A stretch of 64,000 bases of DNA from CAYMZZ01 sp046297935 (lineage in GTDB: Bacteria; Bacteroidota; Bacteroidia; Chitinophagales; Chitinophagaceae), in NCBI GenBank assembly GCA_046297935.1, contig JBKBHA010000012.1, forward strand, positions 52,642 to 116,641. Direction: 5' to 3'. The position numbers and the translations under genes were made by a program. Every line of letters starts with the position of its first letter. The stretch's first letter is position 1. Below, one piece after another: positions 41,957 to 51,025 of the stretch. The notes under the pieces were generated by a model. It did not search any database, had not been told where the DNA came from, and saw nothing but the letters and a program-made list of their open reading frames with translations.

Positions 41957-44449
41957 ATGAAAAATACGCTCGCCCGAAAGGCGCTTCCACATGTCATAGC
42001 CATCGTTATTTTCCTGCTGACCGCCCTGTTGTTTTGTAAGCCAGCGCTGGAGGGCCAGGTTCTTGACCAGCACGATATTGTGGGCTGGAAAGGAATGGCC
42101 CAAAATGCTTTCGACTACAAAGAAAAACATGGGCATTTCCCGTTGTGGAATACGGCGTTGTTTAGCGGTATGCCCAATTATCTGATCGCCATGGAAGGCG
42201 ATTCCATTTTACCCGATCTGACTCGAATACTGTCGCTGGGATTGCCGCAGCCGGTAAACATGTTCTTTCTGGCTGCAGTATGCTTCTACATTCTTTGTTT
42301 GGCCTGGGGAGCGCGACCCGTTATTGGGATCCTGGGCGCGCTGGCTTATGCCTTTGCTACTTATAACCCGATTATCATTGCAGCGGGGCATATCACCAAA
42401 ATGTTTGCCATTGCTTACATGCCGCTATTGCTTGCGGGTATGATATTGGTATATACCAAACGCTATTGGCTAGGCCTGGCAGTGGCCACACTTGGCGCCT
42501 ATCTGTTGCTGAATGCAAACCACCCTCAGATCAGCTATTATTTCATGTTGGTGGCTGGTGCAGTTACACTGGCCTACCTGTTTCAATGGATACGTAGCAA
42601 AGACTGGAAACACACCGGCATTGCTCTTGGTTTGATGGCCATAGCAGCAATTGCCGGGGCACTCACCACCTCTCTATCGCTGCTCACCACATCCGAATAC
42701 AGCAAATACACCATGCGTGGTGGCAAAACGGTGGAGATTGTGGGCGACAGTGTAACCACCACTAAAACCTCCGGTCTTGACACGGCATATGCTTTCAGTT
42801 ATAGTCTAGGCCCGGGTGAGTACCTGACCAGCTTTATGCCTGGTGCTTTTGGCGGCAACAGTCAGAAAGCATTCGATGCCGATTCGAAAATTGCCGACGC
42901 TTTGGTGAAGAAGAACGTGCCCCCGAATGTGGCGGCGCAGATATCGGCCAGCGTACCCCGGTTCTGGGGTGACCCCAATAGTTCCGGCGGTGGGCCTTTT
43001 TACTCTGGCGCGTTGGTAGTGTTGCTGGCGCTATTGGCCTTTTTGCTATACAAACATCCGCTTCGATGGGCGCTGTTGGGTATTACCATCATTGCTGTAA
43101 TGATGGCGATGGGTAAATACCTGCCTTCGTTCAATATATTTCTCTTCGAAAATCTGCCCTTGTACAACAAGTTCAGAGCCCCATCAATCACGATGGTGAT
43201 TCCGCAACTCGTTCTACCCTTCGCCGCAGTGATAGGAGCCAGCCTGCTGTTGTTCCGCGACAATGCGGCGGCAGAACTTCAAAAAGATTTTCGGAAAATT
43301 CTGTATTTGTTCGGCGGCTTTTTCGCCGTGTTGGCCCTGATGTACCTGATGATGGACTACCGTTCGCCCATGGACGCAAATTTTTCTAGTTACCTGAGCA
43401 GTCAGGGTGCTCAGCCCGACATGATCAGCGCAGTGATGTCGGCATTGAAATCAGAGCGCCAGGCGATGATTGGTGGTCAGATACTCAGGACTCTATTCTT
43501 GGCGGCTATATTGCTGGGTGTGATTTGGGGCAGTGCCCGTCAATTGTTGAAACCCTGGCTTGCTGGTGCCATACTGGCATTGGTAGTACTGGTTGACCTG
43601 ATGATTGTAGACCAACCTTACCTGAACGAAGAAAAGTATGTGCCAGCCGAACAAATGGAAATGCAGTTCACACGTAAAACACCGATCGACGAACAGATAC
43701 TGGCTGATAAAGAACCACAGTACCGCGTTTACAATGCAGGAGCAGAACGATTCAGCGCAAGTGATTATCACTTCCCGACTTTTCATCGCACGATTGGTGG
43801 TTATCATCCGGCCAAGCTGCGGATTTATCAGGATATTCTGGAACGCTATCTTTATACCAATGCCGACTCGCGTCAGGTGTTGAATATGCTCAACACCCGT
43901 TATGTGATTGTGCAGAATCCACAAAACGGTCAGCAGTCGGTGGTTCCCAATGCCGAGGCCTATGGCCCGGCCTGGCTGGTTGGTCATATACAAACGGTGC
44001 CGGACCAGGCCGCAGAATTGCAGGCGCTGGCAACAACCAACCTTCGCGATACCCTGGTGGTGCAGCAGAGCCTTGCCGCTGGGCTTGGTACGCCGGGTAT
44101 CGATTCTGCTGCCAGCATTCAACTCACCCATTTTGGCAACGACACGTTAGTTTATCAATTCTCTTCCTCTGCCCCGCAGGTGGCTGTGTTTAGTGAAATA
44201 TATTATCCCGCCGGCTGGAATGCTTATGTGGATGGCAATAAGACAGATTATGTAAAAGCCGACTATGCACTTCGGGCCATGGCGCTTCCTGCCGGCCAGC
44301 ACGAGGTGAAGTTTGTGTTTGAGCCGGAGGCGTACAAGAAAGGCAATACGTATTCCCTGATAGGGTCGATATTGGTATTGTTGTTGACCCTGGGCGGATT
44401 CGGAATGGCCTGGTGGCAGCGAAGGAACAAAGCAGACGGGCCCCAATGA
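41957..44449 (+). CDS. YfhO-family multi-spanning membrane protein
   Basis: 830 residues. About a dozen TM helices occupy the first 560 residues, with an extracytoplasmic loop carrying DQHDIVGWKGMAQNAFDYKEKHGHFPLWNTALFSGMPNY near the N-terminus, typical of the GT-C-like YfhO family. A soluble region follows (about 565-800), then a last TM (YSLIGSILVLLLTLGGFGMAWW). Some YfhO proteins glycosylate lipoteichoic acid in Firmicutes; in Bacteroidota the role is open. It is translationally coupled (ATGA) to a family 2 glycosyltransferase, supporting a glycan function. Confidence 0.88.
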   Translation: MKNTLARKALPHVIAIVIFLLTALLFCKPALEGQVLDQHDIVGWKGMAQNAFDYKEKHGHFPLWNTALFSGMPNYLIAMEGDSILPDLTRILSLGLPQPVNMFFLAAVCFYILCLAWGARPVIGILGALAYAFATYNPIIIAAGHITKMFAIAYMPLLLAGMILVYTKRYWLGLAVATLGAYLLLNANHPQISYYFMLVAGAVTLAYLFQWIRSKDWKHTGIALGLMAIAAIAGALTTSLSLLTTSEYSKYTMRGGKTVEIVGDSVTTTKTSGLDTAYAFSYSLGPGEYLTSFMPGAFGGNSQKAFDADSKIADALVKKNVPPNVAAQISASVPRFWGDPNSSGGGPFYSGALVVLLALLAFLLYKHPLRWALLGITIIAVMMAMGKYLPSFNIFLFENLPLYNKFRAPSITMVIPQLVLPFAAVIGASLLLFRDNAAAELQKDFRKILYLFGGFFAVLALMYLMMDYRSPMDANFSSYLSSQGAQPDMISAVMSALKSERQAMIGGQILRTLFLAAILLGVIWGSARQLLKPWLAGAILALVVLVDLMIVDQPYLNEEKYVPAEQMEMQFTRKTPIDEQILADKEPQYRVYNAGAERFSASDYHFPTFHRTIGGYHPAKLRIYQDILERYLYTNADSRQVLNMLNTRYVIVQNPQNGQQSVVPNAEAYGPAWLVGHIQTVPDQAAELQALATTNLRDTLVVQQSLAAGLGTPGIDSAASIQLTHFGNDTLVYQFSSSAPQVAVFSEIYYPAGWNAYVDGNKTDYVKADYALRAMALPAGQHEVKFVFEPEAYKKGNTYSLIGSILVLLLTLGGFGMAWWQRRNKADGPQ

Positions 44450-45363
44450 AGCCGTGTATTTCAATCCTGATAATTACCTATAACAGACCGGCTGACTTGT
44501 TGGCTTTGCTGGAGAGTATACAGGAGCAGGGCGATAGCGGCTGGGTGAAAGAAATTTTGATTTTAAACAATGCTTCAACCGTGTCTTATGAAGCGGTGGA
44601 ATCATTCCTGAATGCTCACCCTGGTTTACCCGTACGATATGAACTGTCTGTAGAAAATCTGGGTGTGTCTCGGGGAAGAAATAAATTAATGTTGGATGCT
44701 ACGGGCGATTTACTTTTGGTGCTTGACGATGACGTGGTATTTCAGGGTACCCAAAATTTCAGCAGCATAGCAACCATTTTTGAAAGGCCCTTATTTCAAA
44801 GCTCCAATTGTGGCCTGCTTACTTTTAGGGTACTTTATTACGACAATAAGGAAATGCAGCAAACAGCGCTTCCTCACAAACAATTCAACGAGTATCGGGA
44901 TCAAAGCGAATTTCTCACGTCGTATTTTACCGGATGTGCTCATTTGATAAGGAAGCAGGTGATTGAAAAAACCGGCGTGTACCCTTCCGATTTTTTCTAC
45001 GGCATGGAGGAGTATGATTTATCGTACCGCGTTATTGATGCCGGCTATTCAATCGGCTATTCCTCCCTGGTAACAATAGAGCACAAAGAATCACCGTTGG
45101 GTCGCCAGCCCAATTTTATCAAGCTGGCATCACAATGGCGAAACAAGTCAGTGGTAGCCTGGAAATACCTTCCTTTCCGCTATTTTGTATCCACAGCACT
45201 TGCCTGGAGTTGGGAGTATATCCGAAAAGCAAAGGGACATTGGCCGACCTGGTTTCGAACCTGGGGGGCTATTTTGCGTATTCCGTTTAGAGTGAAACGA
45301 AGGACGGTAAGTGCAGCATCAAAAGAATATTTACGAAAAGTGAATGCAAGGTTAGAATATTAG
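44446..45363 (+). CDS. Glycosyltransferase family 2 protein
   Basis: 305 residues from ATG 44446, overlapping the yfhO stop by four bases. GT-A features: CISILIITYNRPADLLALLESI, ENLGVSRGRNKLMLDATGDLLLVLDDDVVF (metal-binding DDD), FTGCAHLIRKQVIEKTGVYPSDFFYGMEEYDLSYRVIDAG. The C-terminal basic region (about 235-305) may bind the membrane. It likely works with YfhO in one glycan step. AT content rises from here to about 51 kb. Confidence 0.9.
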   Translation: MKPCISILIITYNRPADLLALLESIQEQGDSGWVKEILILNNASTVSYEAVESFLNAHPGLPVRYELSVENLGVSRGRNKLMLDATGDLLLVLDDDVVFQGTQNFSSIATIFERPLFQSSNCGLLTFRVLYYDNKEMQQTALPHKQFNEYRDQSEFLTSYFTGCAHLIRKQVIEKTGVYPSDFFYGMEEYDLSYRVIDAGYSIGYSSLVTIEHKESPLGRQPNFIKLASQWRNKSVVAWKYLPFRYFVSTALAWSWEYIRKAKGHWPTWFRTWGAILRIPFRVKRRTVSAASKEYLRKVNARLEY

Positions 45364-45365
45364 TT

Positions 45366-46226
45366 TTAATCCCGACGCATACAAAAAATATTCAATTGCA
45401 CATCATAGGAGTAATGGCGTTCGTTGTCGTAAAATGGCCGTTGATAAATGGTGCCTGCTTCCTTTATATAATAGGCAAAATTCTGTTCGGTCAGAATTTG
45501 TAGCATTGTGGTGAGCTTATACATTTCATCATAATTACCATGATACTCCAGGAAAATGTTTTTAATGTTCCTTAACCGATCTCCACAATCTTTGATTACT
45601 TCATATTCAGCTCCTTCAATATCAAGTTTCAGAAAATCGATCTCACCCTCCAGCAGGTCTCGTAAGCGTTGGCAGGGGATTCGAACCACGGCATCGGATG
45701 AGATTTCACCACTGTCAACGATACTGCTTCCCATGTCATGGGTTTGTTGAAATTGAATCTCCTCATTATGTATCCAGATAGCCTTGGGCAAAATTTCGAC
45801 ATTCTTGAGATTCCAGGAATCCAGATTTTTTGATGCGAGTGCGAAATTGGCGCTGTCTGGTTCAAAAGCCGTAATAACTGCCCCTGGATAATTGTGCTTA
45901 AAAAAAAGAATACTCATGCCTATATGGGCTCCACAGTCCAAAATTCTTGGGTTCGGGGTAGACGGCCGAAAACGGTAAATTTCTTCGATAAAAAGCTCCC
46001 GTACAGAAAGCAGAAAGGCTTGCGGATCGGTGAAATGAATGGGCAACCCGGACTTGAAGTTGTGTACGTATTGCTTATTTTTGGCGGCGTGCTTAAATCG
46101 CTTTACCTGGAGCCAGCTTAAGTTGAATTTTCGGTAAGGAGGATTTACCACCGGCCCGAGGCGTTGCCGAATTAGAGACTTAATTTTTTGAGCGCTCCAC
46201 AGGCTGTTGTTATTGTTTGAACTCAT
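45366..46226 (-). CDS. FkbM-family methyltransferase
   Basis: 286 residues from ATG 46226. SAM-binding signatures: ILDCGAHIGMSILFFKHNYPGAVITAFEPDSANF, then IDFLKLDIEGAEYEVIKDC and NIFLEYHGNYDE, typical of FkbM O-methyltransferases. In glycan clusters these often methylate terminal sugars. It is oriented against the flanking glycosyltransferases, ending two bases from the previous gene's stop. Confidence 0.9.
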   Translation of the reverse strand: MSSNNNNSLWSAQKIKSLIRQRLGPVVNPPYRKFNLSWLQVKRFKHAAKNKQYVHNFKSGLPIHFTDPQAFLLSVRELFIEEIYRFRPSTPNPRILDCGAHIGMSILFFKHNYPGAVITAFEPDSANFALASKNLDSWNLKNVEILPKAIWIHNEEIQFQQTHDMGSSIVDSGEISSDAVVRIPCQRLRDLLEGEIDFLKLDIEGAEYEVIKDCGDRLRNIKNIFLEYHGNYDEMYKLTTMLQILTEQNFAYYIKEAGTIYQRPFYDNERHYSYDVQLNIFCMRRD

Positions 46227-46238
46227 CAATTAAATTTT

Positions 46239-46991
46239 GTGACCGGGACAAAAACTACGACCAGTTTACGAATTCACGTTTATTGTATTTGCTGGAACGA
46301 AGCGATGATGTTGCCGCATTTTTTGCAATATTATTCTTCGTTTGCAGAACAAATAACAGTCTATGACAATTTTTCTACTGACCAGTCCCTGGAAATCTGT
46401 TCCCGGTTTCCAAAAGTACATACAAAAAGCTACTTTACTAATAATCAGATAAGAGACGATATTTACTTACAGATAAAGAACAATTCCTGGAAGCAGAGCA
46501 GGGGACTAGCTGACTTTGTGATTGTATGCGACGTAGACGAATGGCTCTATCATCCGCAGTTAATTCCTTTTTTGCAGGAAGCAAAAGAGAATTCCGTTAC
46601 GGCCTTCCAATGTATAGGCTATAATATGATCAGTGAGTTTACACCCAACTCGCAACATTCCCTTCTTCGTGATGTGCGCGCTGGCGTAAGAGCGCCCAGC
46701 TTTGATAAAACGATCATTTTTGATCCCAATAGAATCGAAGAAATAAATTACGAAGTTGGCGCCCATGCTGCCTCACCTGTTGGCGAATTGAGTTTTGACA
46801 GAGTGAGCCTGAAACTGCTTCATTATAAATACATGGGATTGAGTTACATGATCGAACGTTATCGCCAAATGGGTGAGCGCCTTAGCCAGCACAACCGGAA
46901 ATTTAAACTTGGACATCATTATTTGTTTTCAACGCGGAAGATCAGGAAGGAATATGAAAGCTATTGGAGTAAACGGGAGGAAGTGATTTGA
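46239..46991 (+). CDS. Glycosyltransferase family 2-like protein (glycan cluster)
   Basis: 250 residues; the only usable upstream start is GTG 46239. Features: IHVYCICWNEAMMLPHFLQYYSSFAEQITVYDNFSTDQS, then FVIVCDVDEWLYHPQL (metal-site DVDE) and a C-terminal HYKYMGLSYMIERYRQMG. These place it in the GT2-like family of the Glyco_tranf_2_4 type. Acceptor unknown. It is followed after one base by the next transferase. Confidence 0.82.
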   Translation: MTGTKTTTSLRIHVYCICWNEAMMLPHFLQYYSSFAEQITVYDNFSTDQSLEICSRFPKVHTKSYFTNNQIRDDIYLQIKNNSWKQSRGLADFVIVCDVDEWLYHPQLIPFLQEAKENSVTAFQCIGYNMISEFTPNSQHSLLRDVRAGVRAPSFDKTIIFDPNRIEEINYEVGAHAASPVGELSFDRVSLKLLHYKYMGLSYMIERYRQMGERLSQHNRKFKLGHHYLFSTRKIRKEYESYWSKREEVI

Positions 46992-46992
46992 T

Positions 46993-47937
46993 ATGGCTGC
47001 AGTTGCAAAAATATCTGTCTGTATACCTGCGTTCAAGCGAATTGAATTTCTCCAGCGAGTGCTTGAATCTTTAGCCATACAGACATTTCGGGATTTTGAA
47101 GTCATTGTTACCGATGACAGTCCTGATCAGTGTGTTGAGGAACTTGTATCTGCGTTCGAAAACCGATTACCAAAACTTATTTATTATCGAAATGAAAGCC
47201 CATTGGGTACTCCAGCCAATTGGAACAAGGCCATTAGTATGGCCAGGGGCGAATGGATTAAACTTCTTCATGACGACGACTGGCTGGCTCACCCCGAATC
47301 GCTCGAGATCTACGCCGGAGCGGCAGAAAACAATCCGGGATCGTTTATTTACTCCGACTATATCGATGTCTTTCTCGATTCGAAAAAAGAGAAAAAACGG
47401 AGGCCTTCAAGCTATCGGCGTCGACAGTTGAAAAAGGAACCGGCATCCATCCTTTCGAAAAATATTATCGGTCCGCCGAGCGTGGTGTTATATCCTAACG
47501 ATCGTAAACACATGTACGATGAAAGCCTTAAATGGCTGGTTGATGTTGATATGTACATACGCAGATTGCCAGATTCTAAAATATTTCACTTACCGCGGCC
47601 CCTTGTAAAAGTGGGTGTTGGCAGCGACCAGGTTACCTCCTTCACCCATGGTGTGGCTGCTGTTGAAGTGCCTGAGCACCTTCATTTCATTGGCAAACTT
47701 TCGCCCAAAGTATTTAATAACATTCTGGTATATGACTACTGGTGGCGATTCACCCGAAATTTTCAATTGTCAAGGCAAGAAAAGGTAAGTTCGGCCGCTA
47801 TTGCCTGGCCGCCTGTGGTTAATCGCATGATCCGATCCCAGGCAAGGATCTGGCCTCCGCTGCTGAAATTTGGGCCATTGTCGAAGCTACTAATGGCGAT
47901 ACATTTTTTAATTAACAGAAAAAAGATGGCGTTTTGA
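46993..47937 (+). CDS. Glycosyltransferase family 2 protein
   Basis: 314 residues: ISVCIPAFKRIEFLQRVLESLAIQTFRDFEVIVTDDSPDQ, GTPANWNKAISMARGEWIKLLHDDDWL (DDD metal site), IGPPSVVLYPNDRKHMYDESLKWLVDVDMYIRRL. The C-terminal about 90 residues are basic and hydrophobic. Middle gene of three closely packed transferases, with one base to the previous gene and a 4-base overlap with the next. Confidence 0.9.
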   Translation: MAAVAKISVCIPAFKRIEFLQRVLESLAIQTFRDFEVIVTDDSPDQCVEELVSAFENRLPKLIYYRNESPLGTPANWNKAISMARGEWIKLLHDDDWLAHPESLEIYAGAAENNPGSFIYSDYIDVFLDSKKEKKRRPSSYRRRQLKKEPASILSKNIIGPPSVVLYPNDRKHMYDESLKWLVDVDMYIRRLPDSKIFHLPRPLVKVGVGSDQVTSFTHGVAAVEVPEHLHFIGKLSPKVFNNILVYDYWWRFTRNFQLSRQEKVSSAAIAWPPVVNRMIRSQARIWPPLLKFGPLSKLLMAIHFLINRKKMAF

Positions 47938-48926
47938 TACAGTACTCTATCATTCTGGTTAATTATAAATCCACAGACCTTTTGCTCAATTGTCTCAAAA
48001 CTATTCCGGCGAAGGATGTTGGGCAATATGAAATAATTGTCGTGGACAACGCATCAAAAGATAATGGCAAATCGCGGGTCATCGCTCTCTGTTCCTCTGT
48101 GAAATGGATTGAGATGGGTTACAATAGTGGATTCGCACGGGCTAACAATGCTGGAATGCGCGCTGCAACTGGCAATGTTTTTTTGCTGTTGAACACCGAC
48201 ACTTTAATAATTGAAGACGCGATTGACGAGTGTTATAATCGTTTGCAGCAAAGCAATCACATAGCTGCCGGTGTACAACTATTAAATCCTGATGGCACAA
48301 CACAGATCTCAGGCAACTTTTTTATGAAGGGTGGGATTAATCATCTTCTGGCGTTGCCCGCTCTTGGTCAAGTTCTTCGCCGGCTTGGAATCTTGATGAA
48401 AGTAAAAAAAACACATGTGCCGGAAGCAAGTACAGAAGAAATTGTGGACTGGATAAATGGGGCGTTCCTGATGGTTAAGAGAGAAGCAGTTGAAAAGGCA
48501 GGCCTGCTGGACGAGGATTTCTTTTTATTTTCTGAGGAAATCGAATGGTGTTATCGATTGGGGAAACAGGGAACGATGGTAATTTATGGCGATTTGCGGG
48601 TAACCCACCTTATGGGAGGCACAGTAACGCAGACTTACAACACAAAAAATCGCGGTTATAATCAGTTAAGTGATCGAAAAGGACTTCAGCTGATAGTATC
48701 TGGCTGGCTGCGAATCAAAAAACAATTTGGCACTGGCTGGCTACTTTTTCACGCAGTTGCCTATTGGACAAGCATTGTGTGTTTTTTTCTTATCTGTTTG
48801 TTGCCGGGCCGTCACTATGGCCAGCGTTGGATGACTTTTTTCGGCTTCACGGGGAATGTTGTGCGTGCTACCTGTTTATTGCCGCGCATAATCTATGGCA
48901 AGCCATATTTTTACAAGATAATTTGA
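47934..48926 (+). CDS. Glycosyltransferase family 2, rhamnosyltransferase-like (WbbL type)
   Basis: 330 residues from a TTG at 47934 that overlaps the previous stop (TTGA). Features: SIILVNYKSTDLLLNCLKTI, VVDNASKDN, NSGFARANNAGMRAATGNVFLLLNTDTLI, GAFLMVKREAVEKAGLLDEDFFLFSEEIEWCYRLGKQG. This is the WbbL-like layout of transferases that start or extend O-antigens. A hydrophobic stretch near 280-295 may anchor it in the membrane. Confidence 0.88.
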   Translation: MIQYSIILVNYKSTDLLLNCLKTIPAKDVGQYEIIVVDNASKDNGKSRVIALCSSVKWIEMGYNSGFARANNAGMRAATGNVFLLLNTDTLIIEDAIDECYNRLQQSNHIAAGVQLLNPDGTTQISGNFFMKGGINHLLALPALGQVLRRLGILMKVKKTHVPEASTEEIVDWINGAFLMVKREAVEKAGLLDEDFFLFSEEIEWCYRLGKQGTMVIYGDLRVTHLMGGTVTQTYNTKNRGYNQLSDRKGLQLIVSGWLRIKKQFGTGWLLFHAVAYWTSIVCFFLICLLPGRHYGQRWMTFFGFTGNVVRATCLLPRIIYGKPYFYKII

Positions 48927-48927
48927 A

Positions 48928-49863
48928 TTATTGTCGATTATCTCCTTTTAAAAAGTCACGGTATGCAAGGCGAAGCCCTTCCCGAAGTTCAGTTTTAGCT
49001 GTCCAGCCTAAGGAAGTTAACCTGGAACTGTCCATGAGTTTTCTGGGGGTTCCATCTGGCATTTCTGAATTAAAGCGTATTTCTCCCTCAAATCCGACTG
49101 TATCTGCGATCAGGATAGCCAGTTGTCTTATAGTGAGTTCCTGACCATTCCCGATGTTGATAAAATCGCGTTCGTTGTAATTTTCCATCAAAAAGAGACA
49201 GGCACCTGCAAGATCATCTACGTACATGAATTCCCTCAACGGATTGCCGGTTCCCCAAAGCTCTACAAATTGCTGAGAGTCGATTTTAGCAACATGGAAT
49301 TTCCGAATCATTGCCGGAATTACATGCGAATTCTGTAAATGATAATTATCGCCCGGCCCATAAAGGTTCGTAGGCATAGCAGCAATAAAGTTGCATCCAT
49401 ACTGGTCCCGATAAGCTTCACAAAGTTTAATACCCGCAATTTTTGCTATTGCATATGGCTCATTGGTTGTCTCAAGAGGTCCTGTTAGCAGGTCCTGCTC
49501 CCGCATTGGTTGAGGGGCCAACTTGGGATAGATACAGCTACTCCCCAGAAAAAGAAGTTTGCGCACTCCCTGTTGCCAGGCAGAATGAATCAGGTTAGCT
49601 TCAATCATGAGGTTATCGTACAAAAAGTCCGCTCGATATGTATTGTTGGCAACAATTCCGCCAACTTTGGCGGCTGCCAGAAACACATATTCCGGCTTCA
49701 CTTGTTCAAAAAATTGCTTGACCTGAGATTGATCGCGCAAATCAAGCTCCGAGGAAGATCGGACTACTAGATTTTTATACCCCTCGCTCTCCAACTGCCG
49801 ATAAATAGCAGCACCAACCATACCTTTGTGCCCTGCTATGTAGATTTTACTGTTTTTTTCCAT
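48928..49863 (-). CDS. fcl: GDP-L-fucose synthase
   Basis: 311 residues of the extended SDR family: IYIAGHKGMVGAAI, FLAAAKVGGIVANNTY, LFLGSSCIYPKLAPQPMREQDLLTGPLE and YAIAKIAGIKLCEAY with the catalytic Tyr-x3-Lys. It epimerises and reduces GDP-4-keto-6-deoxymannose to GDP-L-fucose with NADPH. Its ATG overlaps the gmd stop by one base. Confidence 0.95.
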   Translation of the reverse strand: MEKNSKIYIAGHKGMVGAAIYRQLESEGYKNLVVRSSSELDLRDQSQVKQFFEQVKPEYVFLAAAKVGGIVANNTYRADFLYDNLMIEANLIHSAWQQGVRKLLFLGSSCIYPKLAPQPMREQDLLTGPLETTNEPYAIAKIAGIKLCEAYRDQYGCNFIAAMPTNLYGPGDNYHLQNSHVIPAMIRKFHVAKIDSQQFVELWGTGNPLREFMYVDDLAGACLFLMENYNERDFINIGNGQELTIRQLAILIADTVGFEGEIRFNSEMPDGTPRKLMDSSRLTSLGWTAKTELREGLRLAYRDFLKGDNRQ

Positions 49864-50975
49864 TACTCAAACTGACGTGTGGTAGAAAATCCTGATTCTT
49901 TCAACACTATATCTTTTCTAAAGAGTTCAAGATCGGCCTCGACCATCTCGCTCACCAGGTCTCGGAGGCTGGTACGGGGTTCCCAACCCAGGATTTTGCG
50001 GGCTTTCGTTGCATCACCCTGGAGGACGTCAACTTCGGTAGGCCGAAAATAGCGACGGTCCACTTCGATAACAATATCACCTTTTCGCAGTGGAATATCC
50101 GGCAACGAAACTTCTGTCACTACTGCCCTTTCTTCCTCTCCGGTCCCTTCAAAATTTATTTGCACACCTGCATATGCAAAAGCCAATCTCGCAAACTCCC
50201 TCACGGTATTTGTATTTCCAGTGGCGATCACAAAATCCTCGGGCGCTTCCTGTTGCAACATAAGCCACATCGCCTCTACGTAATCGCGGGCATGCCCCCA
50301 GTCGCGGCTGGCATCTAAGTTGCCCAGCCACAATTTTTTCTTAAGCCCTAAAACTATCTCTGAAACGCCCCGGGTAATCTTTCTACTCACGAATGTTTCG
50401 CCCCGCAATGGACTCTCATGGTTGAAGAGAATACCATTGCACGCAAACATCCCATAGGCCTCTCTATAATTAACCGTGATCCAGTAAGCGTACAATTTAG
50501 CAACCGCGTATGGACTCCTGGGGTAGAACGCCGTATTTTCGTTCTGCGGTATTTGCTGCACTTTTCCAAACAACTCGGATGTGGAGGCCTGATAAATGCG
50601 CGTCTTTTTCTCAAGTCCCAGAATTCGGACAGCCTCCAAAATTCTCAAAGTACCAGTAGCGTCCGTGTTGGCAACATATTCAGGTTCTTCAAAGCTCACC
50701 TGTACATGGCTCATGGCGCCAAGATTATAAATCTCGTCGGGCTGGACCTGTTGGATAATACGGATAATATTAGTGGAATCAGTCAGGTCCCCATAATGAA
50801 GGATCATTTTCAGATTCGTTTCATGGGGATCCTGATATAAATGATCAACCCGTTGTGTATTAATCAGCGAGGTCCTGCGTTTCACGCCATGTACTTCGTA
50901 TCCTTTCGTCAACAATAACTCCGCCAGATAAGCACCATCCTGACCAGTTATACCTGTTATTAGGGCCTTTTTCAT
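49863..50975 (-). CDS. gmd: GDP-mannose 4,6-dehydratase
   Basis: 370 residues: ALITGITGQDGAYLAELLL, HYGDLTDSTNIIRII, ASTSELFGKVQQIPQNENTAFYPRSPYAVAKLYAYW (catalytic Tyr-x3-Lys) and NHESPLRGETFVSRKITRGV. It converts GDP-mannose to GDP-4-keto-6-deoxymannose, the substrate of the following fcl. The pair shows that the local glycan probably contains fucose or a related 6-deoxyhexose. Confidence 0.96.
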   Translation of the reverse strand: MKKALITGITGQDGAYLAELLLTKGYEVHGVKRRTSLINTQRVDHLYQDPHETNLKMILHYGDLTDSTNIIRIIQQVQPDEIYNLGAMSHVQVSFEEPEYVANTDATGTLRILEAVRILGLEKKTRIYQASTSELFGKVQQIPQNENTAFYPRSPYAVAKLYAYWITVNYREAYGMFACNGILFNHESPLRGETFVSRKITRGVSEIVLGLKKKLWLGNLDASRDWGHARDYVEAMWLMLQQEAPEDFVIATGNTNTVREFARLAFAYAGVQINFEGTGEEERAVVTEVSLPDIPLRKGDIVIEVDRRYFRPTEVDVLQGDATKARKILGWEPRTSLRDLVSEMVEADLELFRKDIVLKESGFSTTRQFE

Positions 50976-50994
50976 GCCTGCTTCAAATTTGTCA

Positions 50995-51002
50995 CAAAGT
51001 TA
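50995..51002 (-). promoter_or_regulatory. TAnnTTTG element (TAACTTTG) for gmd-fcl
   Basis: A perfect -7 element 19 bases before ATG 50975; no good -33 TTG. It lies just beyond the end of the giant surface-protein gene. Confidence 0.45.
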
Positions 51003-51025
51003 TTCTTTTGCTGCCATCGAAATAT

